Assembly: GCF_002305895.1 (NCBI RefSeq)
Contig: NZ_CP022203.1
Coordinates: forward strand, 7,660,001-7,724,000
From: Corallococcus macrosporus DSM 14697
Lineage (GTDB): Bacteria > Myxococcota > Myxococcia > Myxococcales > Myxococcaceae
Length of the DNA: 64,000 nt
Direction: 5' to 3'
Shown: one piece after another, positions 37,304 through 46,893 of the stretch
Numbering within the stretch: position 1 is the stretch's first letter
Layout: every line of letters starts with the position of its first letter
Made by a program: the position numbers and the translations under genes
Notes under the pieces: model-generated
Told to the model about the DNA's origin: nothing
Databases searched by the model: none
The model's input: the letters and a program-made list of their open reading frames with translations, nothing else

Positions 37304-39445
37304 ATGAAACCTCCCGTGGCCGCCGCCCTGCTCAGACACCTCCGCCTCGCCACTCCGCTCGCGCTGCTGCTCACCGCGGCCTGCGCCACCACCGGTACGC
37401 CGCCCTCCGGCCCCAAGGTCACCGACCTGGAAATCCAGGGAACGGACCAGGTGAGCGAGGGTGCCATCAAGGACCGCATCCTCACCACGGCGACGCCCTT
37501 CTGGGGCTTCTGGCCCTTTGGCGGCCCCAGCTACTTCGACGCCAACGCGTGGCAGGCGGACCTGCGCCGCATCGAGCGGTACTACCAGGCCCAGGGCTAT
37601 TACCAGGCCCAGGTCGTCAACGCCGACGTGAAGCCGGACGGCGAAGGCGAGGTGGCCATCGACGTCACGGTGCAGGAGGGCGAGCCCACCCGCATCAGCG
37701 AAATCCAGGTGACGGGCCTGGACACGCTGCCGGAGGAGGTCCGCGAGGAGCACCGGGAGTACGTGCTGGACGACCTGCCCCTGCGCGAGGGCGACGTCTT
37801 CAAGGAAGAGGCCTGGGAGGAGACCAAGGTCCGCGTCCAGGAGCGGCTGCGCGAGCTGGCCTACGCGGAGGCCGAGGTCGACGGCGAGGTCCGGGTGGAC
37901 GTGGACACCCGCCAGGCGGTGGTGGAGCTGCGCACCCGGCCCGGCATCCGCTACCGCTTCGGCAACACCTTCGTCGCCACGGACGCCAATCCCCAGGTGC
38001 CTCCGCGCCGCATCATCGAGCAGGTGACGGGCGCGCTGAAGAAGGGGGACTGGTACAGCGAGACGGCGCTGGCCAACGCGCAGGCGCGCGTCTTCCGCAT
38101 GGGCGTGTTCGGCGCGGTGAAGGTGAACCGCGGCGCCCCGGACCGCGAGTCCGGCACGGTGCCGGTGGTGGTGGACGTGCGCGAGGCGCCCTTCCGCTCG
38201 GTGCGCCTGGGCGGCGGCGTGGGCGTGGACGCGGCCCGGCAGGAGGTCCGCGCGGTGGGCGAGTGGACGCACCGCAACTTCGGCGGCGGGCTGCGCCGCT
38301 TCACCGTCCGCGGCCGGCTGGGCTACGCCTTCATCCCCAACGTGCTCGACTTCAACAAGAACGGCCCCGTCTTCGACGTCACCGCCGAGTACGAGCAGCC
38401 CCGCTTCCTGTTCCGGGACTTGCGGGCGCAGAACTCGCTCAGCGTGGAGAAGGGCCTGGAGCAGGCCTATGACTTCTGGGGCGGCAGGCTCCAGACGGGC
38501 GTCATCTGGCAGCCGCACCCGGACTTCTCCATCTTCCCCTCGTACAACCTCCAGGTGTACCGGCTCAGCGGCCGCGTCAGCGCCGACTCCCGCGTGCCGC
38601 CCATCGTGCTGGGCTGCAGCGGGGACCAGGACCAGTGCAACACGGCGCTCAGCTTCCTGGAGCTGGCCTTCACCTGGGACCGGCGCGACGACGTCATCGA
38701 GCCGCGAGACGGCTACTACCTCTCCCTCTCCCTCCAGAAGGGCGGCGGCCCGCTCTTCGGCGACTTCAACTACGTCCGCCTGCTGCCCGACCTGCGCTTC
38801 TACCGTTCGTTCGGCGAGGACAAGCGGCTCATCCTGGCGGCGAAGGTGCGCGCGGGCACGCTGAACCCCGCGGGCGGCGGCCAGAGCTCCATCGTCACCC
38901 GCTTCTTCTCCGGCGGCGGCACCTTCATGCGCGGCTTCAACGGCCAGCGCCTGTCCCCCCTGGCCGCCCTGCAGCGCACGGCGGACGTGGACGGCGACGG
39001 CGTCCCCGAAGTCGTCCAGACAGAGGAGTGGGACACCGTGCCCGTGGGTGGCAACAGCCTCTTCGAGACGTCCGTGGAGATGCGCTACCAGTTCACGGAG
39101 AGCCTGATGGTGGCGGCCTTCTATGACACGGGCCTGGTGGGCATCGAGGACTTCGCCCATTCGAATCGGCCCAAGCTCTTCGGCCCCCAGCACTACCACG
39201 CGGTGGGCATGGGCCTGCGGTATCTGACCGTCGTCGGGCCCATCCGCCTGGACATCGCCCGGCGGCTGAACATCGGCAGGGGATTGCCCGTCTCCACCCC
39301 GGGATACATCTATCCCGAGTCCGGAGGCTGCTTCGGCATCGGGAGCCGGTGGAGGCCCACCGGGCCGACGACGCCCAGCGGCGCGTTCGCGGGCGCTCCG
39401 GACGGGCAGTGCGCGCTGCACCTGTCGATTGGAGAGGCGTTTTGA
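37304..39445 (+). CDS. tamA: TamA-like Omp85 outer-membrane assembly protein
   Basis: A 713-residue protein. It has a signal peptide, two or three POTRA-like domains (about residues 38-330: KVTDLEIQGTDQVSEG, TRISEIQVTGLDTLPEE, IRYRFGNTFVATD) and a C-terminal 16-strand barrel of the Omp85/BamA type. The motif RGFNGQRLSPL in the L6 loop matches the family (V)RGF. TamA works with TamB to insert outer-membrane proteins and move phospholipids. The signal peptide ends in TAAC, close to a lipobox, so the mature protein may be acylated, which is odd for a barrel protein. Its stop overlaps the tamB start. Confidence 0.88.
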   Translation: MKPPVAAALLRHLRLATPLALLLTAACATTGTPPSGPKVTDLEIQGTDQVSEGAIKDRILTTATPFWGFWPFGGPSYFDANAWQADLRRIERYYQAQGYYQAQVVNADVKPDGEGEVAIDVTVQEGEPTRISEIQVTGLDTLPEEVREEHREYVLDDLPLREGDVFKEEAWEETKVRVQERLRELAYAEAEVDGEVRVDVDTRQAVVELRTRPGIRYRFGNTFVATDANPQVPPRRIIEQVTGALKKGDWYSETALANAQARVFRMGVFGAVKVNRGAPDRESGTVPVVVDVREAPFRSVRLGGGVGVDAARQEVRAVGEWTHRNFGGGLRRFTVRGRLGYAFIPNVLDFNKNGPVFDVTAEYEQPRFLFRDLRAQNSLSVEKGLEQAYDFWGGRLQTGVIWQPHPDFSIFPSYNLQVYRLSGRVSADSRVPPIVLGCSGDQDQCNTALSFLELAFTWDRRDDVIEPRDGYYLSLSLQKGGGPLFGDFNYVRLLPDLRFYRSFGEDKRLILAAKVRAGTLNPAGGGQSSIVTRFFSGGGTFMRGFNGQRLSPLAALQRTADVDGDGVPEVVQTEEWDTVPVGGNSLFETSVEMRYQFTESLMVAAFYDTGLVGIEDFAHSNRPKLFGPQHYHAVGMGLRYLTVVGPIRLDIARRLNIGRGLPVSTPGYIYPESGGCFGIGSRWRPTGPTTPSGAFAGAPDGQCALHLSIGEAF

Positions 39446-42400
39446 CGGAACCCACCCCGAGCGCCGCGCCTCCCCCACCCCGCCGGCCAGCGCGCTGGGG
39501 CCGCCGTGTCCTGTGGGGGCTGCTGGGCCTGCTGGGCCTCGTCGTGCTGCTCGTGGCGGGCGCGCTCGTGTTCGCCACCACGTCGCGCGGAGAGGCGTGG
39601 CTCGTCCAGAAGGCGCTCCCCCTGGCCAACGAGCAGCTCTCCGGCCGGCTGGCGCTGGGGCGCCTGGACCTGTCCCTGGGCGGCGTCATCCTCGAGGACG
39701 TGAAGCTGTATGACCCCGAGGGCGAGCTGGTGGCGGAGATTGCCCGGGTGGACGTGCGCGCGCGGCTGGCGGGGCTGGTGCGCCAGCACGTGGACCTCCC
39801 GTCCGCGCGCATCGAGCAGCCGCGCCTGTACCTGGCCCAGGACGAGCGCGGGCTGAACCTGCTGCGCGCGCTGGAGCCCCGCACGCCCAGCCCCGAGGAG
39901 CCCTCCACGGGCCGTGGCTCGCTGAAGCTGGACTTGCATCAGCTCGTGCTCGAGGACGGCTACGTCGACTTCCGCCAGGCGCTGCCCGAGGGCGGCGATC
40001 GGCGGGTGCGGTTGGAGGACCTGGATGCGCGGGGCTCGGCCCGCTACGCCGCCGCGACGCAGGGCGTGGGGGCGAGCCTGGAGGCCACCGCGAGCCTCGC
40101 CCGGCCCGTGCCAGGGCCCGTGCGGCTGGCGCTGAAGGCCAGCGGCGAGGAAGGCGCCTTCGAGGGCGACGTGGACCTGGAGGCCGCGGGGCTGGTGCTG
40201 GACGCCAGCGGCCGCGCGCAGCTCCCGCCCCAGACGCCGCCGGGCATGCCAGAGGGCCAGCTCCAGGCGGGGTTGACGCTGCGGCGCCTGTCCGCGCCGC
40301 CCGAGCTGCTGCGGGCCTTCGTGCCCACCTGGCCCCTGTTGGTACCGGTGTCCGCGGAGGGCACGGCCGGGCTGGACGGCGACGCGGCGCGGGTGGACGT
40401 CACCGCGAGGGCCGCCAGCGCCTCGCTCGCGGTCAAGGGCGGCCTGGACCTGGAGCGGCTGCGCACGGACGGCCTGTCCGTGAAGGCGCGCGACGTGGAC
40501 CTGTCGGAGCTGATGGCGCAGGGCCCCAGGACGCGCATCGCCGCGGACCTGGACGCGAAGGGCGGCGGCACGAGCCTGGAGACGCTGGAGGGCGAGGTGA
40601 AGCTCACCGTCTCCCCGTCCGAGTACCTGGGCCAGCCGCTGGGCCCGGTGGAGCTGGAGGCCAGCGCGAAGGAGGGGCGGTACTCGCTGATGCGGCTGCG
40701 GATGCTCGCGCCGGGCGTGGCCCTGCAGGCCCGGGGCGACGGCACGGCCGAGTCGGTGAGCCTGGAGGGCGGCCTCACCGCCGGCAACCTCGCGCTGCTG
40801 TCGCAGATGCTCTCCAAGCTGATGCCGGGCGTGGTGGCGCCCATGGCGGGCAACGGCACGCTGGACTTCTCCGTGAAGGGCCCGCTGCGCACGCCCGCGG
40901 TGAAGGTGGACGGCGGCTTCGCGGCGCTGCGGTACGGCGACGTGGCGGCGCAGGACGTGTCCCTGAAGCTGGAGATGCCGGACGTCAGCCGGCCCCTCAC
41001 GTCGAACGCCACGCTGGTGGTGTCCCGGCTGAGGGCGGCCGAGCGGAACCTGCGCGACGTCGCCGTCACGCTGGCCACGCGGGAGCGGGCGCTGGACGCC
41101 AGCGTGCGCGTCGCCGGAGACGTGGAGCTGGGGCTCACGCTCAACGGCCTGGTGGACGCGGACAACCAGGGCCTGGCCATCCAACAGATGGCGCTGTTCT
41201 GGCCGGAGGCCACCTGGACGCTCCAGGCGCCCACGCACCTGGGCTTCGGCGGAGGCACCGTCGAGGTGGCGCCCCCGCTGCGGCTCGCGTCGGAGGGGCA
41301 GACGCTGTCCCTCCAGGGCGCGATGCGCGGCCAGCGCGTCACCGCGCGCGTGGAGCTGGGCGCGTTCGACCTGTCGCGGCTGCCCAGGTCCTTCGTCCCG
41401 GAGTCCCTGGGCCTGGGCGGCCGGTTGACGGGCCACGCCGCCGTCAGCGGGAGGATGGCGCGGCCCGACGCGGAGGCCGACCTCCGGCTGGCGGACGGTC
41501 AGGCGCGCGGCTACGAGGGGCTCCAGGCGGAGCTGAAGGCGCGCTACGTGAAGGACCGCGCCACCGGGACGCTGGCGGCCCGCCTGCCCGTGGCGCGGCT
41601 CGCCGCCGAGTTCGACGTCCCGGTGCAGGGCGTGCTCAAGCGCCGGCGCGACGCGATGTCCGTGCACGTGAAGCTGGAGGACCTGGACGTCGCCGGCGCC
41701 ATGAAGCTCGCGGGCCAGCCGGAGAGCGCCAGCGGCCGGCTGTCCGGAACCCTGAAGGTGGAGGGCCCCGCGCGAGAGCCCCTGCTGGACTTCACCCTGC
41801 GCGGGCAGGACGTGCGCTACCAGACGCCGCCGCCGGGCTTCTCCCTGCCCCGGCCGCTGGCCTTCCAGCTCCGCGCCGCCTCGGACCGCGAGGACCGGAC
41901 GCTGGACGCGCGCCTGGACGTGGAGGGCCTGGGCCCCGAGACGTACGTGGCCGTGCGGACCCCCTTCACGGTGGGCGGGCTGATGGCGAAGCCGCCCACG
42001 CCCGACGCGCTCTTCGCCGCGACGCTGGGCGTGGAGGCCCGCGTGACGCGGCTCCCCCTGGATTTGCTGAAGGGCCTGAGCGGCGTGCAGCAGCCGGAGG
42101 GCACGGTGACGGCGCAGCTCGACTTCGAGGGCTCGGTGCTGGTGCCGCGGGCGACGCTGCGCGTGCAGGCCAACGCGGCGACGCTGAACGGGCTGCCGCC
42201 CATGAACGGACAGCTCGACGTCGTGGGCGGCGACCAGGACGTGAAGCTGACGCTGAACGCGCAGCGCCAGTCCGGCCCGTTGGCGCAGCTCGCCCTCAGG
42301 CTGGCCGCGCCGCTGGGCGCGCTCCAGGACCGCGAGGTGTACGGCCACATCCCCTTCGACCTCACCGGCCGCGTGGGCCCGGTGCCGCTGCAGGAGCTGC

Positions 42401-44178
42401 CCGGCCTGGCCCCCGCGGCGTCGCCGGTGGCGCAGGGCGCGCCGCCGCCGCAGGGCGGCCGGCCCACGGGCATCCAGGGCGTGCTGGCGATGGAGCTGGG
42501 CGCCCGGGGCACGCTGGACACGCCGCAACTGGAGCTCACCGCGGGCGTGCAGGACCTGGGCGTGGGCAACACGGGCCTGGGCCAGGTGCGGCTGAACTAC
42601 ACGTACAAGGACACCCGCTCCCGGTTCGACCTGCTGCTCACCGAGCCGGGGGGCGGCACCATGCTGGTGGACGGAGGCCTGGGCCTGGACGTGTCGCTGC
42701 CCGCCATCAACCAGGGCCTCAAGACGGACAACGCGCCGGTGGAGGTCGCCCTCAAGGCGCGCAACTTCAACCCGTCCTTCCTGTCGGGCACCGTGGAGAT
42801 GCTGCGCAGCATCGGCGGCGTGCTCCAGGCGGACGCGAGCGTCACCGGCACCCTGGGCGCGCCTGGCTTCAACGGCAGCCTGGAGTGGAAGGACGGCAAG
42901 CTGGGGCTGATGGGCCTGGGCGAGTACCGCGACATCCAGCTCGCCCTGAAGGCCAGCCGGGAGTCCGTCGCCATCACCACGCTGGCGGCCAAGGCGGGCA
43001 ATGGCTCGATGAACCTCAACTCGCCGCTGACGGCGGTGCGCAACGCCCGGGGCGAGTACGAGCTGTCCAGCCCGGGGACGTCCGACCCGCCGCTGGTGAT
43101 GCGCGACTTCCCCATCATCGTCGACGACCAGCTCATGGCGCTGGTGAGCCTGCGCGCGAAGGTGGAGGGCACGCTGTCCCAGCGCCTGGTCAACCTGCGC
43201 AACGTGGCCATCCCCGAGGCCACCATCGAGCTGCCGGAGGCCAAGCGCAAGGACCTCCAGGCGCTGGAGCGCCCCGGCGACGTGGTGCTGGTGCGCGACG
43301 GCGAGCCGCTGGACCCGAAGAAGCGCAAGGAGGAAGCCCAGGCGCGGGCCGCGGAGACTCCCGGCGGGGCCCCCGCGGAGGGCGCGTCCCCAGCGGAGGA
43401 CGCGGGGAGGGTGGGCGAGGACGAAGCGGCCTCGCCCCCCATGGTGTTCTGGGTGAACGTCAACGCGCCCCGCAACCTCTGGGTGAAGGGCTCCGACATC
43501 AACGCGGAGCTGGGGCTGTCGGAGGACTTCCGCGTCGAGTACACGGACGTGGCGCGCCTGTTCGGCGAGGTGCGCGTGCTGCGCGGACGCGTGGACGTGC
43601 TGGGCCGCCGCTTCGACATCCAGCGCGACAGCCAGGTGCGCTTCACCGGCCCGGCCGTGACGCCGTACATCAACGTCACCGCCGAGCACCGCAACGAGAG
43701 CGCCAAAGTCACCGTGTTCGTCACCATCCGGGGCCAGGGGCGCGAAATCACGCTCAAGCCCACCAGCGACCCGCCGCTGCCGGAGTCTGAAATCTACACG
43801 CTGCTGGCCACGGGCCGGCGCACGCTGGAGCGCAGCTCGGGGGCGTCCATGAACGCCAGCGCGCAGGCCGCGTCCGTGGTGGGCTCGCTGGTGGCCAACG
43901 AGGCGCGCAAGGCGCTGGCGGCGAAGCTGCCCCTGGACGTGGTGTCCATCGAGGCCGGCGACTCCGGCATCGCGGGCACCAAGCTGGAGGTCGGCACCTA
44001 CGTGACGGACAAAATCTACGTCGGCTACACCGGCCGGGTGGGCGCCAACCTCCAGCAGGGAGAGAACGCCAACGCGGTGCGCTTCGAGTACCAGTTGGGC
44101 ACGCGCTGGAGCCTGGAGGGCCAGTACGGCGACGCGCGCTCGGGCGGCCTGGACCTCATCTGGACCAACCAGTACTGA
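39442..44178 (+). CDS. tamB: TamB-like translocation and assembly module protein
   Basis: A 1,578-residue protein. The N-terminus is Pro-rich and cytoplasmic, followed by one membrane helix (about residues 22-44). A very long stretch of repeating beta strands follows, forming the AsmA/TamB-type groove that carries lipids across the periplasm. The C-terminal ~300 residues are the DUF490/TamB domain (VNVNAPRNLWVKGSDINAE, YINVTAEHRNESAKVTVFV, EIYTLLATGRRTLE). A Glu/Ala/Pro-rich insert is present near residues 1285-1335. The start is TTG 39442, overlapping the tamA stop as TTGA, with GGAGAGG upstream, so the two genes are translationally coupled. Length is slightly above the E. coli protein. Confidence 0.92.
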   Translation: MTEPTPSAAPPPPRRPARWGRRVLWGLLGLLGLVVLLVAGALVFATTSRGEAWLVQKALPLANEQLSGRLALGRLDLSLGGVILEDVKLYDPEGELVAEIARVDVRARLAGLVRQHVDLPSARIEQPRLYLAQDERGLNLLRALEPRTPSPEEPSTGRGSLKLDLHQLVLEDGYVDFRQALPEGGDRRVRLEDLDARGSARYAAATQGVGASLEATASLARPVPGPVRLALKASGEEGAFEGDVDLEAAGLVLDASGRAQLPPQTPPGMPEGQLQAGLTLRRLSAPPELLRAFVPTWPLLVPVSAEGTAGLDGDAARVDVTARAASASLAVKGGLDLERLRTDGLSVKARDVDLSELMAQGPRTRIAADLDAKGGGTSLETLEGEVKLTVSPSEYLGQPLGPVELEASAKEGRYSLMRLRMLAPGVALQARGDGTAESVSLEGGLTAGNLALLSQMLSKLMPGVVAPMAGNGTLDFSVKGPLRTPAVKVDGGFAALRYGDVAAQDVSLKLEMPDVSRPLTSNATLVVSRLRAAERNLRDVAVTLATRERALDASVRVAGDVELGLTLNGLVDADNQGLAIQQMALFWPEATWTLQAPTHLGFGGGTVEVAPPLRLASEGQTLSLQGAMRGQRVTARVELGAFDLSRLPRSFVPESLGLGGRLTGHAAVSGRMARPDAEADLRLADGQARGYEGLQAELKARYVKDRATGTLAARLPVARLAAEFDVPVQGVLKRRRDAMSVHVKLEDLDVAGAMKLAGQPESASGRLSGTLKVEGPAREPLLDFTLRGQDVRYQTPPPGFSLPRPLAFQLRAASDREDRTLDARLDVEGLGPETYVAVRTPFTVGGLMAKPPTPDALFAATLGVEARVTRLPLDLLKGLSGVQQPEGTVTAQLDFEGSVLVPRATLRVQANAATLNGLPPMNGQLDVVGGDQDVKLTLNAQRQSGPLAQLALRLAAPLGALQDREVYGHIPFDLTGRVGPVPLQELPGLAPAASPVAQGAPPPQGGRPTGIQGVLAMELGARGTLDTPQLELTAGVQDLGVGNTGLGQVRLNYTYKDTRSRFDLLLTEPGGGTMLVDGGLGLDVSLPAINQGLKTDNAPVEVALKARNFNPSFLSGTVEMLRSIGGVLQADASVTGTLGAPGFNGSLEWKDGKLGLMGLGEYRDIQLALKASRESVAITTLAAKAGNGSMNLNSPLTAVRNARGEYELSSPGTSDPPLVMRDFPIIVDDQLMALVSLRAKVEGTLSQRLVNLRNVAIPEATIELPEAKRKDLQALERPGDVVLVRDGEPLDPKKRKEEAQARAAETPGGAPAEGASPAEDAGRVGEDEAASPPMVFWVNVNAPRNLWVKGSDINAELGLSEDFRVEYTDVARLFGEVRVLRGRVDVLGRRFDIQRDSQVRFTGPAVTPYINVTAEHRNESAKVTVFVTIRGQGREITLKPTSDPPLPESEIYTLLATGRRTLERSSGASMNASAQAASVVGSLVANEARKALAAKLPLDVVSIEAGDSGIAGTKLEVGTYVTDKIYVGYTGRVGANLQQGENANAVRFEYQLGTRWSLEGQYGDARSGGLDLIWTNQY

Positions 44179-44187
44179 GGCACGGCG

Positions 44188-44213
44188 GGCTCCCGTCCTT
44201 CCGGGCGGGAGCC
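44188..44213. terminator. Hairpin after tamAB
   Basis: An 8-bp perfect stem (GGCTCCCG / CGGGAGCC) with a 10-base loop just after the tamB stop and before the convergent lipoprotein stop. No T-run. Confidence 0.55.
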
Positions 44214-44228
44214 GCCGCACACCCAGGT

Positions 44229-45275
44229 CTAGAGGCCGTACATCGCGAAGCAGGAGCCCGCGGGGCCCGCGCCGGAGATGGGCGCGGAGGGCGCGCTGAG
44301 CCACGAGCTGTTGGCGCCGCACTGGTGCCACTGTCCGTCGCCGCTGGACTGCACGCAGGTGCGCGCCGGCACGGAGCGGCCCAGCGTGGCGGAGGAGCAC
44401 CAGCCATAGGACGCGGTGCAGTTGCTGGGCTTGGTGGTGCTGCCGGACGTGAAGGCGCCGGACTGGCACTGCCGCCACATGGCGTCCGACGAGCTCTGCA
44501 CGCAGCCGAGCTCCGGCACGGTGGTGTCGGCCGTCTCGGAGTAGCAGCCGGAGGCGGCGCCCCAGGCATAGGCCGACTCGTAGCGGTGGTAGACGACGGA
44601 CACCAGCGACGAGCCGCCCACGTTGGTGCGGCCGCACTGGAGGGCATACGCGCCCACCCAGGGCGTGTACGTGTAGAGCGCCGCCGTGGCCTTGTTGGCG
44701 GGCCGCACCGAGCACGGGTCCGACGTGGACTTCAGCACGCCCACGCGCCACCCGGAGACGGTGGGACGGCCCGCGTCCAGGTCCGTCAGGTAGCCGCGCA
44801 GCTTCTTGGCGGAGCAGTCAATCTGCTTGCCGAAGCCCACGTATTGCGCGTCACAGCCGCTGGTGTCCGGACAGCCACAGCCGGTGGCCTTGGCCAGGTT
44901 GTTGGAGTTGCCGCTCTGGATGAGGCTGGACTCCACCTGGATGCGGGCCAGCATGTACAGCGGGCTGATGCCGAAGGCCTTGGAGCGCTCGACGATGAGC
45001 GCGGCGGCCGTCTTGTTGCCGAAGGCCGGATCCCGGTAGTTCGCCAGGTACGAGCCATTCTGCTGCAGGAAGGCCTGCACCTGCGCGGTGGTAATCCACT
45101 GGCTGCCGGTGATGTCGGTGTCCTCCAGCAGCCGGTGCATGTCGTACTTCGTGGTGGCCTCCAGCAGCACCTGCCCCGTCAACTCGTCGATGACGGGCGC
45201 GTCTTCCGCTTCAATCGGACCACAGCCCGCCGCCACCAGCGCGGGCACCAGGAACAACCACAATCGCGTCTTCAT
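44229..45275 (-). CDS. Lipoprotein with putative lysozyme-like domain and two Cys-containing C-terminal repeats
   Basis: A 348-residue protein. The signal peptide ends in the lipobox VAAGC. Residues ~60-240 contain an SLT/lysozyme-like pattern: ALIVERSKAFGISPLYMLA then RIQVESSL, where the Glu could be the catalytic residue. YTPWVGAYALQCG follows. The last ~110 residues hold two related units, GCVQSSSDAMWRQCQSGAF and TCVQSSGDGQWHQCGANSS, probably small disulfide-bonded binding modules. A peptidoglycan hydrolase is the best guess, but only the Glu context supports it. The ATG at 45275 follows a GAGGA site. It is divergent from the next lipoprotein gene. Confidence 0.68.
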   Translation of the reverse strand: MKTRLWLFLVPALVAAGCGPIEAEDAPVIDELTGQVLLEATTKYDMHRLLEDTDITGSQWITTAQVQAFLQQNGSYLANYRDPAFGNKTAAALIVERSKAFGISPLYMLARIQVESSLIQSGNSNNLAKATGCGCPDTSGCDAQYVGFGKQIDCSAKKLRGYLTDLDAGRPTVSGWRVGVLKSTSDPCSVRPANKATAALYTYTPWVGAYALQCGRTNVGGSSLVSVVYHRYESAYAWGAASGCYSETADTTVPELGCVQSSSDAMWRQCQSGAFTSGSTTKPSNCTASYGWCSSATLGRSVPARTCVQSSGDGQWHQCGANSSWLSAPSAPISGAGPAGSCFAMYGL

Positions 45276-45367
45276 CGCGTCCTCGGGGGATTGGGCCGCG
45301 GACCCGGGGAGCGGTGCGCACCGTCCAAGGGACCCGGCCAGGGGGAGGCCGAGGCTCCAGCCGCGTG

Positions 45368-45425
45368 AAACATTATTCAAGAATTTCTTATCTTTAATGC
45401 CTGACGGATTATTAATGCCCCGCTG
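45368..45425. promoter_or_regulatory. AT-rich divergent promoter region with a direct repeat
   Basis: The gap between two divergent lipoprotein genes includes the most AT-rich stretch of the area. TTAATGCC occurs twice in direct orientation (45394 and 45412), 18 bp apart. AAGAATTTCTT nearby is a near-palindrome. These could be regulator-binding sites. Confidence 0.35.
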
Positions 45426-45482
45426 AATCCGTCACCCAGGCCACACAGACAGTGCGCGCGCGTGAGGAGTAGCGTGCGGCAC

Positions 45483-46838
45483 ATGAGGCACATCCCCGCT
45501 CCAACGAGGCCGAGGCGACTTCTCTCCCTGACACTGGGACTGCTGCTGATGGCGGGCTGCGCCAGCTCGGATGACGGTGGCGACCCCAAGCCCTCGGGCG
45601 ACGCGGGCACGGGCGACGCGGGCACGGGCGACGCGGGCACGGGCGTCCCGGATGGCGGCGGGGGCCCGGGGCCCTCCGGCTGCCTCAACGAGGCCTTCCT
45701 GGCGTCCCTGGGGGAGCGCCGGCTGCTCGTGGGCGCGCAGATGCAGGACGACACCGCGGCCAGCGCGCCGTTCGACATCCACGCCCTCTACATCGCCGGG
45801 GGCCTGTTCGACTCGCCCAACGTCTGCACGTCCTGCACGTCGGGGTGCAGCGCGTCGGGCACGTCATGCCAGGGCGGGGGCTGCGCGTGGTGGGGCTGCT
45901 GGCAGGACACGACGCTGCCGCCCGGGGACTACGTGCGGGGCTTCGTCTCCCGGGCCCAGGGGCGCGGCCAGCTCCCGCTCATCACCTACTACCAGCAGCT
46001 GCTGGGCAGCGGGCTGGGTGAGGGCGAGCAGCAACTGAGCGCGCTCAATGACGTCTCGTTCATGCGGCGCTACCTCGCGGACTGGCGCTTCGTGGTGCAG
46101 CAGGTGGGCGACGCGCAGGCGCTGCTGCACCTCGAGCCCGACTTGTGGGGCTACGTGCAGTTCTTCCACGGCGACGCGCGCGGCGTCCCCGCCCAGGTGG
46201 CGAGCGCCAACGCCACGGACTGCGCGGGCATGGAGAACAACGCCGCGGGCCTGCAGCGCTGCATGATTGCCATGGCGCGCAAGTACGCGCCCAACGCGAA
46301 GGTGGGTGTGCACGCCAGTCCCTGGGCGACGCGGCTGGACGTGTACCTGAACACCCACGCGTCCTTCGACGTGGCCGGCGAGGCGCGCAAGGTGGCTGAC
46401 TTCCTGCTGCAGGCGGGCGCGGGGGACGCGGACTTCGTCGTGGTGGAGGCGTCCGACCGCGACGCGGGCTTCTACGAGTCCCAGGGCGAGCACGCGTGGT
46501 GGGACGCGACCAACGCCACCCGGCCCAACTTCCACCAGGCCTTCGCCTGGGCAAAGGCGGTTTCCGAGCGGATGAACAAGCCGAACCTGTGGTGGCAGCT
46601 CCCCGTGGGGAACATGGACCTGCCGGACACGAACATGCACTGGCGGGACAACCGCGTGGACTACTTCTTCTCCCACCCGGATGAAGTGGCCGCCGCGCAC
46701 GCGGTGGGCTTCTCCTTCGGCGCGGGTGAGGGGCGGCAGACGACGCCGGAGACGGACAACGGCCACCTCGTGGGCCGGGTGCGCGCCTACGCGGAGTCGG
46801 GCGGACAGGCGCCGTGCATCCCCACCCTGGCGCCTTGA
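45483..46838 (+). CDS. Secreted lipoprotein, possible TIM-barrel glycoside hydrolase
   Basis: A 451-residue protein. The signal peptide ends in the lipobox LMAGC. A linker holds three perfect 15-bp repeats (45600-45644) coding DAGTG. The main domain starts near GCLNEAFLASLGERR and shows alternating strands and helices like a TIM barrel. Conserved-looking patches are YYQQLLGSG, LHLEPDLWGYVQFF, KVGVHASPWATR, VVVEASDRDAGFY and WWQLPVGNMD. Acidic residues in LEPD and EASDRDAG could be catalytic, but no CAZy family is recognised. A GTG at 45474 with better Shine-Dalgarno spacing is an alternative start. Confidence 0.65.
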   Translation: MRHIPAPTRPRRLLSLTLGLLLMAGCASSDDGGDPKPSGDAGTGDAGTGDAGTGVPDGGGGPGPSGCLNEAFLASLGERRLLVGAQMQDDTAASAPFDIHALYIAGGLFDSPNVCTSCTSGCSASGTSCQGGGCAWWGCWQDTTLPPGDYVRGFVSRAQGRGQLPLITYYQQLLGSGLGEGEQQLSALNDVSFMRRYLADWRFVVQQVGDAQALLHLEPDLWGYVQFFHGDARGVPAQVASANATDCAGMENNAAGLQRCMIAMARKYAPNAKVGVHASPWATRLDVYLNTHASFDVAGEARKVADFLLQAGAGDADFVVVEASDRDAGFYESQGEHAWWDATNATRPNFHQAFAWAKAVSERMNKPNLWWQLPVGNMDLPDTNMHWRDNRVDYFFSHPDEVAAAHAVGFSFGAGEGRQTTPETDNGHLVGRVRAYAESGGQAPCIPTLAP

Positions 46839-46893
46839 GCGGCCGGCCCCTCCCTGCTTCGGCGTGACGCATCGTCCAGGCTAGGCTCGCGGC

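Noticed and set aside
39310-44751. 1,813-codon open frame antisense to tamAB
   Set aside because: It is a shadow of third-position GC bias in tamA-tamB. Its translation is rich in Arg, Ala, Gly, His and Gln with no domain, while the plus strand codes a clear TamB.
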